Positions 1 through 6,781 of a stretch of DNA of 61,086 nt are shown here, piece by piece. Source of the stretch: a virus; IMG/VR virus record IMGVR_UViG_3300046660_000208, positions 1-61,086 of that record, one strand, 5' to 3'. Numbering within the stretch: position 1 is the stretch's first letter; every line of letters starts with the position of its first letter. Position numbers and translations under genes: made by a program. The notes beneath the pieces were generated by a model. The model had not been told where the DNA came from and did no database searches. It saw only the letters and a list, made by a program, of their open reading frames with translations.

Positions 1-1
1 G

Positions 2-844
2 CTTTATGAAGATTTCTTTGAAGAGAAGAAGGCGAAGAAGAAAGACAGCATCAAAATCTACTCCTTGACCAAGGATTGGGTGCAGCATCTGAAAGATATG
101 CCGAAGCGGAGCCGCGAAGGCGTCTTCATCTCTCCAGACGTTCTTGAGCACATTGAAAAAAGAATTAAGTTCTTTCAAAATAATAGAGCTTGGTATGAGG
201 ATCGCGGCATCCCTTATAAGTATGCAATTCTTCTGCACGGTGTTCCCGGAACTGGTAAAACAACATTAGCGAAATATATTGCATCTATTACGAACCGGCA
301 CGTAGTAATGGTAAGCCCGACACGACTCCCCGGTCTGGCGTTAGCGCTAAACGGCATTTATGATCCAGACGACAGGCAGGAACGAGCTTCTTATCTAGGG
401 ATTATGGAAGATATTGACACAGATAACATCACAGCTAAACGGAGTGAAGCACCAGATGATGCCGATGACGATGGTGAAGTGATCGTTGGAAACGATGGCG
501 AAAAGTTCAGCCTGATTACCCTTGCCGATCTCCTGAACGCTATCGATGGGATAAATTCGCCTGAGAATTTCATTCTGGTCGCAACCACTAATCACTTAGG
601 AAAGCTCGATCCTGCGTTGTTCAGGAAGGGTCGCTTCGATGATGTGATTGAAATTAAACCTCTCGAAACACCTGAGATTATCCGCATGGTTAAATTCTTC
701 TTCGAAAGACAAGATGCCAAAGGATTTGCCAAGGAGTATGAGCCGATCCCCGGCGCTGTGTTGCAAGATATTATTCTTCAATATTATGACGACGGTATTG
801 AAAAGACAATAGAGGTTTTGAATGAAAAATTTAGCAGAGTTTGA
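2..844 (+). CDS. BCS1-like AAA ATPase (5' end outside window)
   Basis: The reading frame is open from base 2, so the gene begins before the window; a TTG at 65 is an internal codon and not a convincing start. The visible 281 residues hold one AAA module: Walker A HGVPGTGKTTLAK, Walker B-like GIMEDID, a sensor-1 segment VATTNH and the arginine-finger/sensor region PALFRKGRFDD. The arrangement is that of the BCS1/AAA family (ATP-driven protein remodelling), common in large phages with unknown substrates. An acidic insert lies between Walker B and sensor 1. It overlaps the Thg1-like gene by 23 bases, which suggests translational coupling. Substrate unknown. Confidence 0.8.
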   Translation, partial: LYEDFFEEKKAKKKDSIKIYSLTKDWVQHLKDMPKRSREGVFISPDVLEHIEKRIKFFQNNRAWYEDRGIPYKYAILLHGVPGTGKTTLAKYIASITNRHVVMVSPTRLPGLALALNGIYDPDDRQERASYLGIMEDIDTDNITAKRSEAPDDADDDGEVIVGNDGEKFSLITLADLLNAIDGINSPENFILVATTNHLGKLDPALFRKGRFDDVIEIKPLETPEIIRMVKFFFERQDAKGFAKEYEPIPGAVLQDIILQYYDDGIEKTIEVLNEKFSRV

Positions 845-1595
845 TTATCTTAAGGCTCTTGAAAAATCTTATGAAGATTACGTCCCTGACCATTTTTATA
901 TGATCGCTCGACTGGATGGACATGCGTTTCACACATTCACCAGAGGTTTGAAACGTCCGTTCGATCAGACCCTGCGTGAAACCATGGCTGATGTTACCAA
1001 GAGCTTGATGGAAAAGTTTGGCGCGACAGAGGCGTTTACCCAATCAGATGAAATCACTTTGATTTGGAAGCCCCGCATGAATCGCAACGAGACAGCCTTG
1101 GTGCCGCATCCGCATAAGGGACGTGTGGCCAAACTGTGCTCCCTAATGTCGAGCCATTGCAGCGTTGAATTTTATAAATTAATTCATCAGTACCATGACG
1201 GTAGATATGACGGTTTTGATTGCCGCATTTATGGCGGCTCTGAAAAGACCGCAACTGATTCACTTCGGTTCAGGTTCATTGATGCTGCATGCAACGCGTA
1301 TCAGCAAGTGGCTCAATCAATCTGGTCACCTAAACGACTTCACGGCATGTCGGTCCAAGACATTAAAACCGCGCTGCGTGAAGAGGTTTTGATAAATCCT
1401 TTTGAAGCATATGGCGATGACGCTATGCTCGGAGTGTGGTTCTATAAGGAAGATATCACAACGACTAGCTCGCCCATGGAACTTTGGGGTAAAGAAGCGG
1501 TGATGATCCAAAGGACTGGAAGGCAAAGGATCGTCCGATCCAACGGCGCAGAAATGATGAAGAGGATTAAAGAGAATGCTTTATTGGAGAGTTGA
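822..1595 (+). CDS. Thg1-like 3'-5' nucleotide-adding polymerase (tRNA-His guanylyltransferase family)
   Basis: 257 aa. The family's metal-binding carboxylates are visible: D32 in RLDGHAFHTFTRG and D76/E77 in TQSDEITL, with the downstream GCRIYGG-type region present as DCRIYGGSEKT. Eukaryotic Thg1 adds G-1 to tRNA-His; bacterial and archaeal Thg1-like proteins mainly repair 5'-truncated tRNAs using template-directed 3'-5' addition. In this genome a tRNA-His gene with G-1 already encoded lies at 46230-46306, so repair of damaged tRNA 5' ends is the more likely role (inference). It overlaps the AAA gene upstream and the 68-aa gene downstream, so it sits inside an operon. Confidence 0.9.
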   Translation: MKNLAEFDYLKALEKSYEDYVPDHFYMIARLDGHAFHTFTRGLKRPFDQTLRETMADVTKSLMEKFGATEAFTQSDEITLIWKPRMNRNETALVPHPHKGRVAKLCSLMSSHCSVEFYKLIHQYHDGRYDGFDCRIYGGSEKTATDSLRFRFIDAACNAYQQVAQSIWSPKRLHGMSVQDIKTALREEVLINPFEAYGDDAMLGVWFYKEDITTTSSPMELWGKEAVMIQRTGRQRIVRSNGAEMMKRIKENALLES

Positions 1596-1782
1596 ATTAA
1601 ACGATATTAGCTTTACCGAAGATATGCTTTTCAAGTCTGAAGAGGCGGCTTACGCCTATCTCTCGGAGCAATCTGAGGTTCAACAATACATGGAAGAAAT
1701 GGAATACGCTAGCGTTGAGGAAATTTTTGCCGATGGCAACATGATCCTCTTGGATATGTACCTTCACGATCCTGCTGAATGA
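1576..1782 (+). CDS. small acidic protein, unknown
   Basis: 68 aa, rich in Glu/Asp/Tyr, no recognised motif. It starts with ATG inside the end of the Thg1-like gene (20-base overlap) and is the last gene before a hairpin terminator at 1788-1822, so it looks like the final cistron of the AAA/Thg1 operon. The N-terminus MLYWRVELNDISFTEDML resembles generic small phage early proteins. Function unknown. Confidence 0.6.
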   Translation: MLYWRVELNDISFTEDMLFKSEEAAYAYLSEQSEVQQYMEEMEYASVEEIFADGNMILLDMYLHDPAE

Positions 1783-1787
1783 TTTTA

Positions 1788-1822
1788 GACCCTCCCCAAA
1801 TTAATTTAAATTGGGGAAGGTC
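1788..1822 (+). terminator. hairpin terminator after the AAA/Thg1 operon
   Basis: Inverted repeat GACCCTCCCCAAATT ... AATTGGGGAAGGTC with one internal mismatch. A T-rich tract follows only after a few bases. It separates the upstream operon from the promoter at 1825. Confidence 0.6.
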
Positions 1823-1824
1823 CC

Positions 1825-1853
1825 TTGACTTTTTAATTTTTATATGATACACA
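1825..1853 (+). promoter_or_regulatory. sigma70-type promoter for the 1896 gene
   Basis: CTTGACT is followed by the same AT-rich spacer seen upstream of the portal gene at 45489-45517. At 17-base spacing the -10 is TACACA (weak); TATGAT is present but only 12 bases away. It directly follows a terminator and precedes a gene. Confidence 0.45.
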
Positions 1854-1895
1854 TTGATCTAGATTTAAACCTTTAAAAGTAGAAAAACAAAAAGA

Positions 1896-3479
1896 ATGAA
1901 TTTATCTGATAAGGAAATTTTTACTGCCATTAAAAAGTATGGCAGTGCCCGTAAAGCAGCACAAGCCCTTGGCATTCCTAAGTCAACTTTCTCAGACGCG
2001 GTGCGGCGTACCCGCTCTGGCCAGATTACCGAGACTAAAGTTATTAAGCCGGTAATCCTCAAAGCCCCTAAGAAAAAAGGTGCGGTAAAGCGCTACATCC
2101 TGACCAGCGTTCAAGACGGAACAAAGATTCACCCGTTCTTCAATGTTCTAAAAGTTTACGCCGAATATCTAGATGCGGAAATTATGGTGTCGGGTTACAC
2201 CTATAACAAGTCTCTGTTTCAGGAGCATAGCAAGCACAAAGTTGTGTTCCCCGCTGAAGTCCTGCCATATCTCACAAATGATCGCGTCTTGCTCGGTGAC
2301 AAGGTTGTATTTTGCGGTGAGATGAATATCCTACCCACGGCAAGTGATCCACTGCTAGGCCTTAAGACGTACACAGAAAATAAATGGGGAATCATTCCGC
2401 ACGCCAAGATCAGACTTGAATCCGTGCCTATGATGAAGGGCGATCCGGCTAAGATCGTCATGACCACTGGCACAATCTCTAAGCCTAATTATGTGCAGAA
2501 GCGCGCCGGATTGATTGCTGAATTCCATCACACCTACGGCGCTGTTTTGGTTGAAGTTTGTGCCAACGGCGAATTCTTCTGTCGCCACCTCATGGGCGAA
2601 GACGACACCGGCAATTTCTATGATCTAACCAGATACGTCACGGCAGAAGGAGTTGTAGAAGGTAACCGAGTCGCAGCTATAGGTTGGGGCGACATTCACT
2701 ACGAAAAACTTGACGAAACAGCCGCTATTGCCGCGCTCGGTTACTCACCTCTAATGAAGAGTAATGTCGTCAGCGATTCTCTCTTGGACATCTTGAAACC
2801 GTATCATCAGTTCTTTCACGATACTATCGACTTTCGCTCCCGAAACCACCACTCTATCAACGATCCACATTTCCGGTTTGAGATGTGGGTAAATAATACT
2901 GAGAGCGTGGAGCACGATCTTACGAACGCGGCGCTGTTCCTCAGTAAGACTAAGCGTGACTGGTGTACGAGTGTTATCATTGAATCTAATCACGATACCG
3001 CCCTATCTAAATGGTTGAAGACCGGTGATTACAGGCAAGACCCTGTAAACGCTATACTTTTTCTCGAAACGCAACTCGGGAAATACAAAGCCATCCGTGA
3101 CGGCGATGCGAAGTATAACATTTTTTGGGAAGCGATCAAGCGCTACAGTCCTGATAATGCGCAAGGCCTTGTTTTCGTTCCAGAAGATAGCTCGTATCAG
3201 GTCTGTGGCATCGAAATGGGGATGCACGGCCACCTCGGAGCCAATGGGGCTCGCCCCTCGCCTCGCTCCTTCTCTCGCATGGGAACGAAGGCTAACACGG
3301 CTCATGCTCACAGTGCCTCTATCTTCGACGGGATTTGGACCCAAGGCGTGATGGGCAAGCTCGATATGGGTTATAACAAGGGCCTAAGCTCTTGGAGCCC
3401 GACTCACACCATAACTCATCTCAACGCTAAGAGGCAAATGTTGACCATGAGCCCTAGCGGTAGATTTTATGCAGAATGA
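1896..3479 (+). CDS. helix-turn-helix / metallophosphoesterase-like phage protein
   Basis: 527 aa. Residues 1-45 form a resolvase/homeodomain-like helix-turn-helix (KYGSARKAAQALGIPKSTFS). The C-terminal half carries motifs of calcineurin-like metallophosphoesterases: FHDTIDFRSRNHH, IIESNHD (the GNHD-type motif), GMHGHLG and an AHAHS motif followed by IFDGIWTQGVMG. This pairing of DNA-binding head with metallophosphoesterase-like body recalls T5 A1-type early proteins and Mre11-like nucleases; the match is by motif memory only. It has its own promoter and no good Shine-Dalgarno. A nuclease or transcription-related early role is an inference. Confidence 0.65.
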   Translation: MNLSDKEIFTAIKKYGSARKAAQALGIPKSTFSDAVRRTRSGQITETKVIKPVILKAPKKKGAVKRYILTSVQDGTKIHPFFNVLKVYAEYLDAEIMVSGYTYNKSLFQEHSKHKVVFPAEVLPYLTNDRVLLGDKVVFCGEMNILPTASDPLLGLKTYTENKWGIIPHAKIRLESVPMMKGDPAKIVMTTGTISKPNYVQKRAGLIAEFHHTYGAVLVEVCANGEFFCRHLMGEDDTGNFYDLTRYVTAEGVVEGNRVAAIGWGDIHYEKLDETAAIAALGYSPLMKSNVVSDSLLDILKPYHQFFHDTIDFRSRNHHSINDPHFRFEMWVNNTESVEHDLTNAALFLSKTKRDWCTSVIIESNHDTALSKWLKTGDYRQDPVNAILFLETQLGKYKAIRDGDAKYNIFWEAIKRYSPDNAQGLVFVPEDSSYQVCGIEMGMHGHLGANGARPSPRSFSRMGTKANTAHAHSASIFDGIWTQGVMGKLDMGYNKGLSSWSPTHTITHLNAKRQMLTMSPSGRFYAE

Positions 3480-3499
3480 ATTTTAAAAGGAATTTTTAA

Positions 3500-3934
3500 T
3501 TGACCAATAAATTACTTTATAAAAAGGGTTACCTTATCCGTGTCACGTCGTGGGAAAACGACGCGGACAACTATAAGACTGCCGAAATGCATCTCCCTAC
3601 CGAGGAAGGCATGAAACAAGCCGTCGAATTTGCCAAGCTGTTTGAAGAGTCATTTCATGGTGGCGGTATCGGCAATATTCACGGCGATTATCATAGCGAA
3701 GAAATCGCCGGGGCTCTTGAAACTTTACAAAAGTTCTATGAGAAGTATCCAAACTTCTTCGATGAGGCACCTGAAAATCCAGAATACGTCACTGATTGGC
3801 TCATGGAAGTTGCTCACGATCTAGGCCTATCTGGCGGTGAATGGTTTACCAGAGTCTGCGACAAGATCGAAGTGTATCGTTTCGACCAAGATGTTTATTG
3901 TGAGGATTTGTCCAGAGAATTTAATAATGGGTGA
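3500..3934 (+). CDS. phage protein of unknown function
   Basis: 144 aa with a TTG start at 3500 behind AAAGGA. Begins MTNKLLYKKGYLIRVTSWEND, acidic, single domain, no catalytic motif recognised. It overlaps the next small gene by 8 bases (ATG inside the stop region). Likely part of the early operon starting at 1825. Confidence 0.7.
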   Translation: MTNKLLYKKGYLIRVTSWENDADNYKTAEMHLPTEEGMKQAVEFAKLFEESFHGGGIGNIHGDYHSEEIAGALETLQKFYEKYPNFFDEAPENPEYVTDWLMEVAHDLGLSGGEWFTRVCDKIEVYRFDQDVYCEDLSREFNNG

Positions 3935-4148
3935 ACGCAACGGCGATCCGGCGAAGCAGCCTCCAGAATGTAAACCAGTCTTCACGCCGTTCTCTGCTGA
4001 ATGCCCTAAGTCTATTTGGGACGTTGGCGATGGGAAGTGGTCAACTTGCCCCAACCTGTATGAATCGGGCGGCGACATGGAGACTGAGGTTTATAACTGT
4101 GACGTTTGCGGAAAATATTACACTCTTTATTACGAAGATATGAAATAA
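3927..4148 (+). CDS. small protein with zinc-ribbon-like cysteines
   Basis: 73 aa from the ATG at 3927, which overlaps the stop of the upstream gene; a longer reading from 3837 would overlap that gene by about 100 bases and is not preferred. Cysteines are arranged as C...C...C then CDVCGKYY near the C-terminus, suggesting metal binding. Function unknown. Confidence 0.6.
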   Translation: MGERNGDPAKQPPECKPVFTPFSAECPKSIWDVGDGKWSTCPNLYESGGDMETEVYNCDVCGKYYTLYYEDMK

Positions 4149-4153
4149 AAAGA

Positions 4154-4176
4154 GGCGCGGACCATTGATCCGCGCC
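4154..4176 (-). terminator. rho-independent terminator between convergent genes
   Basis: Perfect 8-bp stem GGCGCGGA/TCCGCGCC with a 7-base loop. On the - strand it is followed by a T-run (CTCTTTTTATT), so it ends the 4523-4185 gene. Confidence 0.8.
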
Positions 4177-4184
4177 CGCCAAAA

Positions 4185-4523
4185 TTAAAATTCGTCTTCG
4201 ATTTCGGATTCCTTCAGGTCGTAAATCCTGTCGGAGACTTCATAGCCATGGATAAGGTCAAGTAAGATGTTCCGTCCCTCGAAAACTGCTTCGAAGTCGC
4301 TTTTTGTGAAGATGATGTCTGGAAGCTTTTCCATCCGCTCGGCATAGAGTGTGCCCATCTCATCAACGTAAGCATCTTCAGAGACTGCCCGAAGATTGAT
4401 CGTGATTTTATCGTGGCGTAGACTGCCAAAATTTTTCTGCCAGTTACGCAAGGCTTCCTCAACACCTTTAGCCTTACCCCAAGAGTGATAGCCAACGGCC
4501 ATGACATGAGTGAGTTTTTTCAT
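4185..4523 (-). CDS. lone - strand protein, unknown
   Basis: 112 aa, starts MKKLTHVMAVGYHSWGKAKG, start preceded by TAAGGAGACACAA (clear Shine-Dalgarno). It is the only - strand gene in the first 20 kb and has its own promoter (4560-4588) and terminator (4154-4176), so it is an independently expressed moron-like unit. The internal region MGTLYAERMEKLPDIIF is not diagnostic. Independent control suggests a host-interaction role, but nothing in the sequence proves it. Confidence 0.75.
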   Translation of the reverse strand: MKKLTHVMAVGYHSWGKAKGVEEALRNWQKNFGSLRHDKITINLRAVSEDAYVDEMGTLYAERMEKLPDIIFTKSDFEAVFEGRNILLDLIHGYEVSDRIYDLKESEIEDEF

Positions 4524-4559
4524 TTGTGTCTCCTTATTTGAAATAACCTTACAATCACC

Positions 4560-4588
4560 AATGTAAGGAAACTAAACGAATTTGTCAA
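4560..4588 (-). promoter_or_regulatory. sigma70-type promoter for the 4523-4185 gene
   Basis: On the - strand TTGACA, 17 bases, TACATT, about 40 bases upstream of the start codon. Confidence 0.65.
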
Positions 4589-4606
4589 CACTAGGAAAAC
4601 AAAATT

Positions 4607-4807
4607 ATGAAAATTATCGGGAAAAATAAGTACGGAAGAGCTAAGGTTGCTGATATTTTAATCGCTGAAAACGTCGATCCCACTTACGCTTGGACCATGG
4701 CTGATCACCTGAACGGACAAAACTACATCGGGCAAGACAGCGAAACTTTTTTTAATGTTGAAAGAGATGATTACGTCCTCTGGTCCGGTGAAAAAATAAT
4801 TAAATGA
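4607..4807 (+). CDS. small hypothetical protein
   Basis: 66 aa starting MKIIGKNKYGRAKVADILIAEN. The stop overlaps the Nudix gene start by 4 bases (ATGA type), pointing to coupled translation. No recognised domain. Confidence 0.6.
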   Translation: MKIIGKNKYGRAKVADILIAENVDPTYAWTMADHLNGQNYIGQDSETFFNVERDDYVLWSGEKIIK

Positions 4808-5265
4808 CTTTACAAATTAAAAAATATGTGTTAGGGTTTGCATTCTGGCGTGATCAAGTCGCTTTGATTTATAAAACCAAAGGTCCTGAATATGTCATCG
4901 GGACATGGAACGGGATCGGCGGCAAAATCGAAGATACTGACCTAAGTATTTATCACGCCATGTCCAGAGAATTTTTGGAAGAAACCGGCGTACCCATCAT
5001 CCCCGGTCTGTGGCAGCATTTCGCCACGCAGTCTGGCCTGTCATGGGACGCGGTTGGTTACGAGCTTAATTGCTTTCGTATCTTCCTAAATCCTGATCAG
5101 GAATTTTTCTATCACATTGTGAATACAGAAGGCGACGGAGAAGAAGTGGCTTGGTGGGATTATCGTGACGTAAACTTTGACAAATTCTGTACCCCAAATC
5201 TTCAATGGATCATCCCGCTCGCTCTGGATAAGACAACGGGCTTTTTGGAGATTAACGAACGGTGA
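4804..5265 (+). CDS. Nudix hydrolase
   Basis: 153 aa. The Nudix box is readable as GGKIEDTDLSIYHAMSREFLEETGV; the loop between GGK and REFLEE is one residue longer than in the common box, but the REFLEETGV helix with the catalytic EE pair is intact. Members cleave nucleoside diphosphates linked to another moiety, such as 8-oxo-dGTP, ADP-ribose or mRNA caps; substrate cannot be read from sequence. It lies in the early operon, overlapping both neighbours by 4 bases. Confidence 0.9.
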   Translation: MTLQIKKYVLGFAFWRDQVALIYKTKGPEYVIGTWNGIGGKIEDTDLSIYHAMSREFLEETGVPIIPGLWQHFATQSGLSWDAVGYELNCFRIFLNPDQEFFYHIVNTEGDGEEVAWWDYRDVNFDKFCTPNLQWIIPLALDKTTGFLEINER

Positions 5266-5441
5266 AAGTTTTTGCGCTAGAACTGGAATACGAGGATGCT
5301 ACCGGCGAACCTCATTTTGAACTTCGCGGTATTTTTAAAACTTACGATGATGCGTATTGGCATTATGAATGGCACGTCTCAGACGCCGATAAAGCTAATT
5401 ACATCGGTTACAACATAACAAAATGGGAACTAAAAATCTAA
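5262..5441 (+). CDS. 59-aa hypothetical protein
   Basis: GTG start at 5262 overlaps the Nudix stop (GTGA), and the stop overlaps the next ATG (TAATG), so the frame is tightly packed in the operon. Aromatic-rich (FKTYDDAYWHYEWHVSDAD). No motif recognised. Confidence 0.6.
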   Translation: MKVFALELEYEDATGEPHFELRGIFKTYDDAYWHYEWHVSDADKANYIGYNITKWELKI

Positions 5442-5716
5442 TGTATTCAATTAGATACCTCCTCAAAAAAGACGGCTCACAGATCGCGTTCTGGAATTAC
5501 AATGCCAGTGACAACCTGTCCAAAGCACTTGAACTGGCTTACAAATTCGGAACAGTGAATAACAATACGGTTATTTCGAATTCTGGCTGGATCAAGGAAG
5601 ATGTGAATTTTTATAGAATGAAAATTACCTACGCCGCTACTCTTCCCGACGATACTAATTTCTCATTGCACATCTCTGTGTCCCTCACCAGTGAGACGCA
5701 TAAATCAAATGTCTAA
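5441..5716 (+). CDS. 91-aa hypothetical protein
   Basis: Start taken as the ATG at 5441 that overlaps the previous stop (TAATG); an in-frame ATG at 5423 would overlap by 19 bases. Begins MYSIRYLLKKDGSQIAFWNY. The stop overlaps the ATG of the disrupted DUF4326 frame at 5716 in the same TAATG manner. No known domain. Confidence 0.55.
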   Translation: MYSIRYLLKKDGSQIAFWNYNASDNLSKALELAYKFGTVNNNTVISNSGWIKEDVNFYRMKITYAATLPDDTNFSLHISVSLTSETHKSNV

Positions 5717-5841
5717 TGTCAAAGGTTCACAATAAGTATCACAACACCGCCCCTAACGGGGCCGTATATTGCGGTCGTGGCTCAGCGTATGGAAACCCTT
5801 TCATCATCGGAAAAGATGGTGATCGTGACACGGTATGCGAC

Positions 5842-5871
5842 AACCTTCTTCAAATTGATTTGAAGAAGGTT
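5842..5871 (+). repeat. perfect 14-bp palindrome inside DUF4326
   Basis: AACCTTCTTCAAAT - TG - ATTTGAAGAAGGTT, no mismatches, 2-base loop. It coincides with the first break of the DUF4326 frame; the excess over the family sequence is 29 bases (5845-5873). Confidence 0.9.
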
Positions 5872-5939
5872 AATTTGAAACTTTAATTCTTCCTACTCTC
5901 GATGTATCAGATTTGAAAGGTAAAGATTTGGTTTGCTTA

Positions 5940-5970
5940 GTCGTGAAAACAATTAAATTGTTTTTACAAC
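5940..5970 (+). repeat. second palindrome inside DUF4326
   Basis: GTCGTGAAAACAATT - A - AATTGTTTTTACAAC: 13 Watson-Crick pairs, one G-T and one C-A. It coincides with the second break of the DUF4326 frame. Its sequence is unrelated to the first palindrome, but size and architecture are alike. Confidence 0.85.
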
Positions 5971-6031
5971 AAGCAAGCCGAAACGTTGCCACTGTGATGC
6001 TATTCTATTAAAAGCTAATAAAGAAGAAAAA

Positions 6032-6781
6032 ATGGTACACCAATCTACAGGAGAATTCTGGCACGGAGATTGTCTAGAATTAATGAAAGATATTCCAGAT
6101 GGCTCGATAGATATGATCTTGTGTGATCTTCCGTATGGTACAACTCAAAATAAATGGGACGCGGTCATTCCTTTTGAACCTTTATGGAAGCAATATTGGC
6201 GAGTGTGTAAACCAACAGCTATGATTGCTCTAACCGCAAGTCAACCTTTTACCAGTGCTTTAGTTATGTCTCAGCCAAAGTTTTTTAAACACGAATGGAT
6301 TTGGATAAAAAATAGAGGAAGTAATTTTGCCAATACTGTTAGAGAACCAATGAAAGAGCATGAAAGCGTTCTAATGTTCTCTAAGGGAAAGTGGGTTTAC
6401 AACAAACAGATGCAGCCAAGAACAGGTGGTGGTTTAGACATGGTGGGGGCGGTGAAGAAGGATAAAGGCGGCAAAACAGATAATTTCGGTAAGTTTGAAG
6501 GTATAGATATCACCCTGTCTGAATTAAGGGTTCCATCATCTTGGCAAAAATTTAATTGCGAGGTGGGGATTCACCCGACACAAAAGCCCGTCCCTTTGTT
6601 CGAGTATTTAATTAAAACTTACACGAACGAGGGTGAAACGGTTCTTGATAATACCGCTGGGTCGGGAACTACAGCTATAGCCGCGATCAATACAAACCGA
6701 AATTGGATTTGTATTGAGAAAGATGAAAAATATTACAATAGCGCTTGTGATAGAATCGAAAACCATAAGAAGAAAAAATGA
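6032..6781 (+). CDS. DNA methyltransferase (N4-cytosine/N6-adenine, DPPY type)
   Basis: 249 aa. The catalytic motif is DLPYGTT in DMILCDLPYGTTQNKWD near the N-terminus; the AdoMet-binding motif NTAGSGTTAIAA is near the C-terminus, preceded by HPTQKPVPLFEYLI. This catalytic-before-AdoMet order is that of beta-class amino methyltransferases. It could protect phage DNA against host restriction; no restriction partner is seen. The gene is noticeably more AT-rich than its neighbours, suggesting recent acquisition, and its frame is open upstream into the DUF4326 remnant. The stop overlaps the DNA polymerase start (ATGA). Confidence 0.9.
   Translation: MVHQSTGEFWHGDCLELMKDIPDGSIDMILCDLPYGTTQNKWDAVIPFEPLWKQYWRVCKPTAMIALTASQPFTSALVMSQPKFFKHEWIWIKNRGSNFANTVREPMKEHESVLMFSKGKWVYNKQMQPRTGGGLDMVGAVKKDKGGKTDNFGKFEGIDITLSELRVPSSWQKFNCEVGIHPTQKPVPLFEYLIKTYTNEGETVLDNTAGSGTTAIAAINTNRNWICIEKDEKYYNSACDRIENHKKKK

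Larger units (their letters stand above)
5716..6031 (+). pseudogene. DUF4326 gene interrupted by two palindromic inserts
   Basis: An ATG at 5716 opens 56 codons containing the DUF4326 signature VYCGRGSAYGNPFIIGKDGD followed by RDTVCDN, then the frame is lost. The family continues 29 bases later in the -1 frame (FETLILPTLDVSDLKGKDLVC, 5874-5936) and again, after roughly 32 more bases, in a third frame (KPKRCHCDAILLKAN, 5975-6030). Each interruption is a near-perfect hairpin (5842-5871 and 5940-5970). Removing both would restore one frame that runs without a stop into the methyltransferase at 6032. Either a pseudogene or a gene read by translational bypassing. DUF4326 has no assigned function. 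Confidence 0.75.

Noticed and set aside
3837-3926. Longer start for the cysteine-containing protein
   Set aside because: Would overlap the upstream gene by about 100 bases; the ATG at 3927 gives the usual short overlap.
5845-5975. Simple -1 slippery-site frameshifting to join the DUF4326 pieces
   Set aside because: No convincing X XXY YYZ heptamer at either break, and the palindromes would add foreign residues inside a conserved domain.
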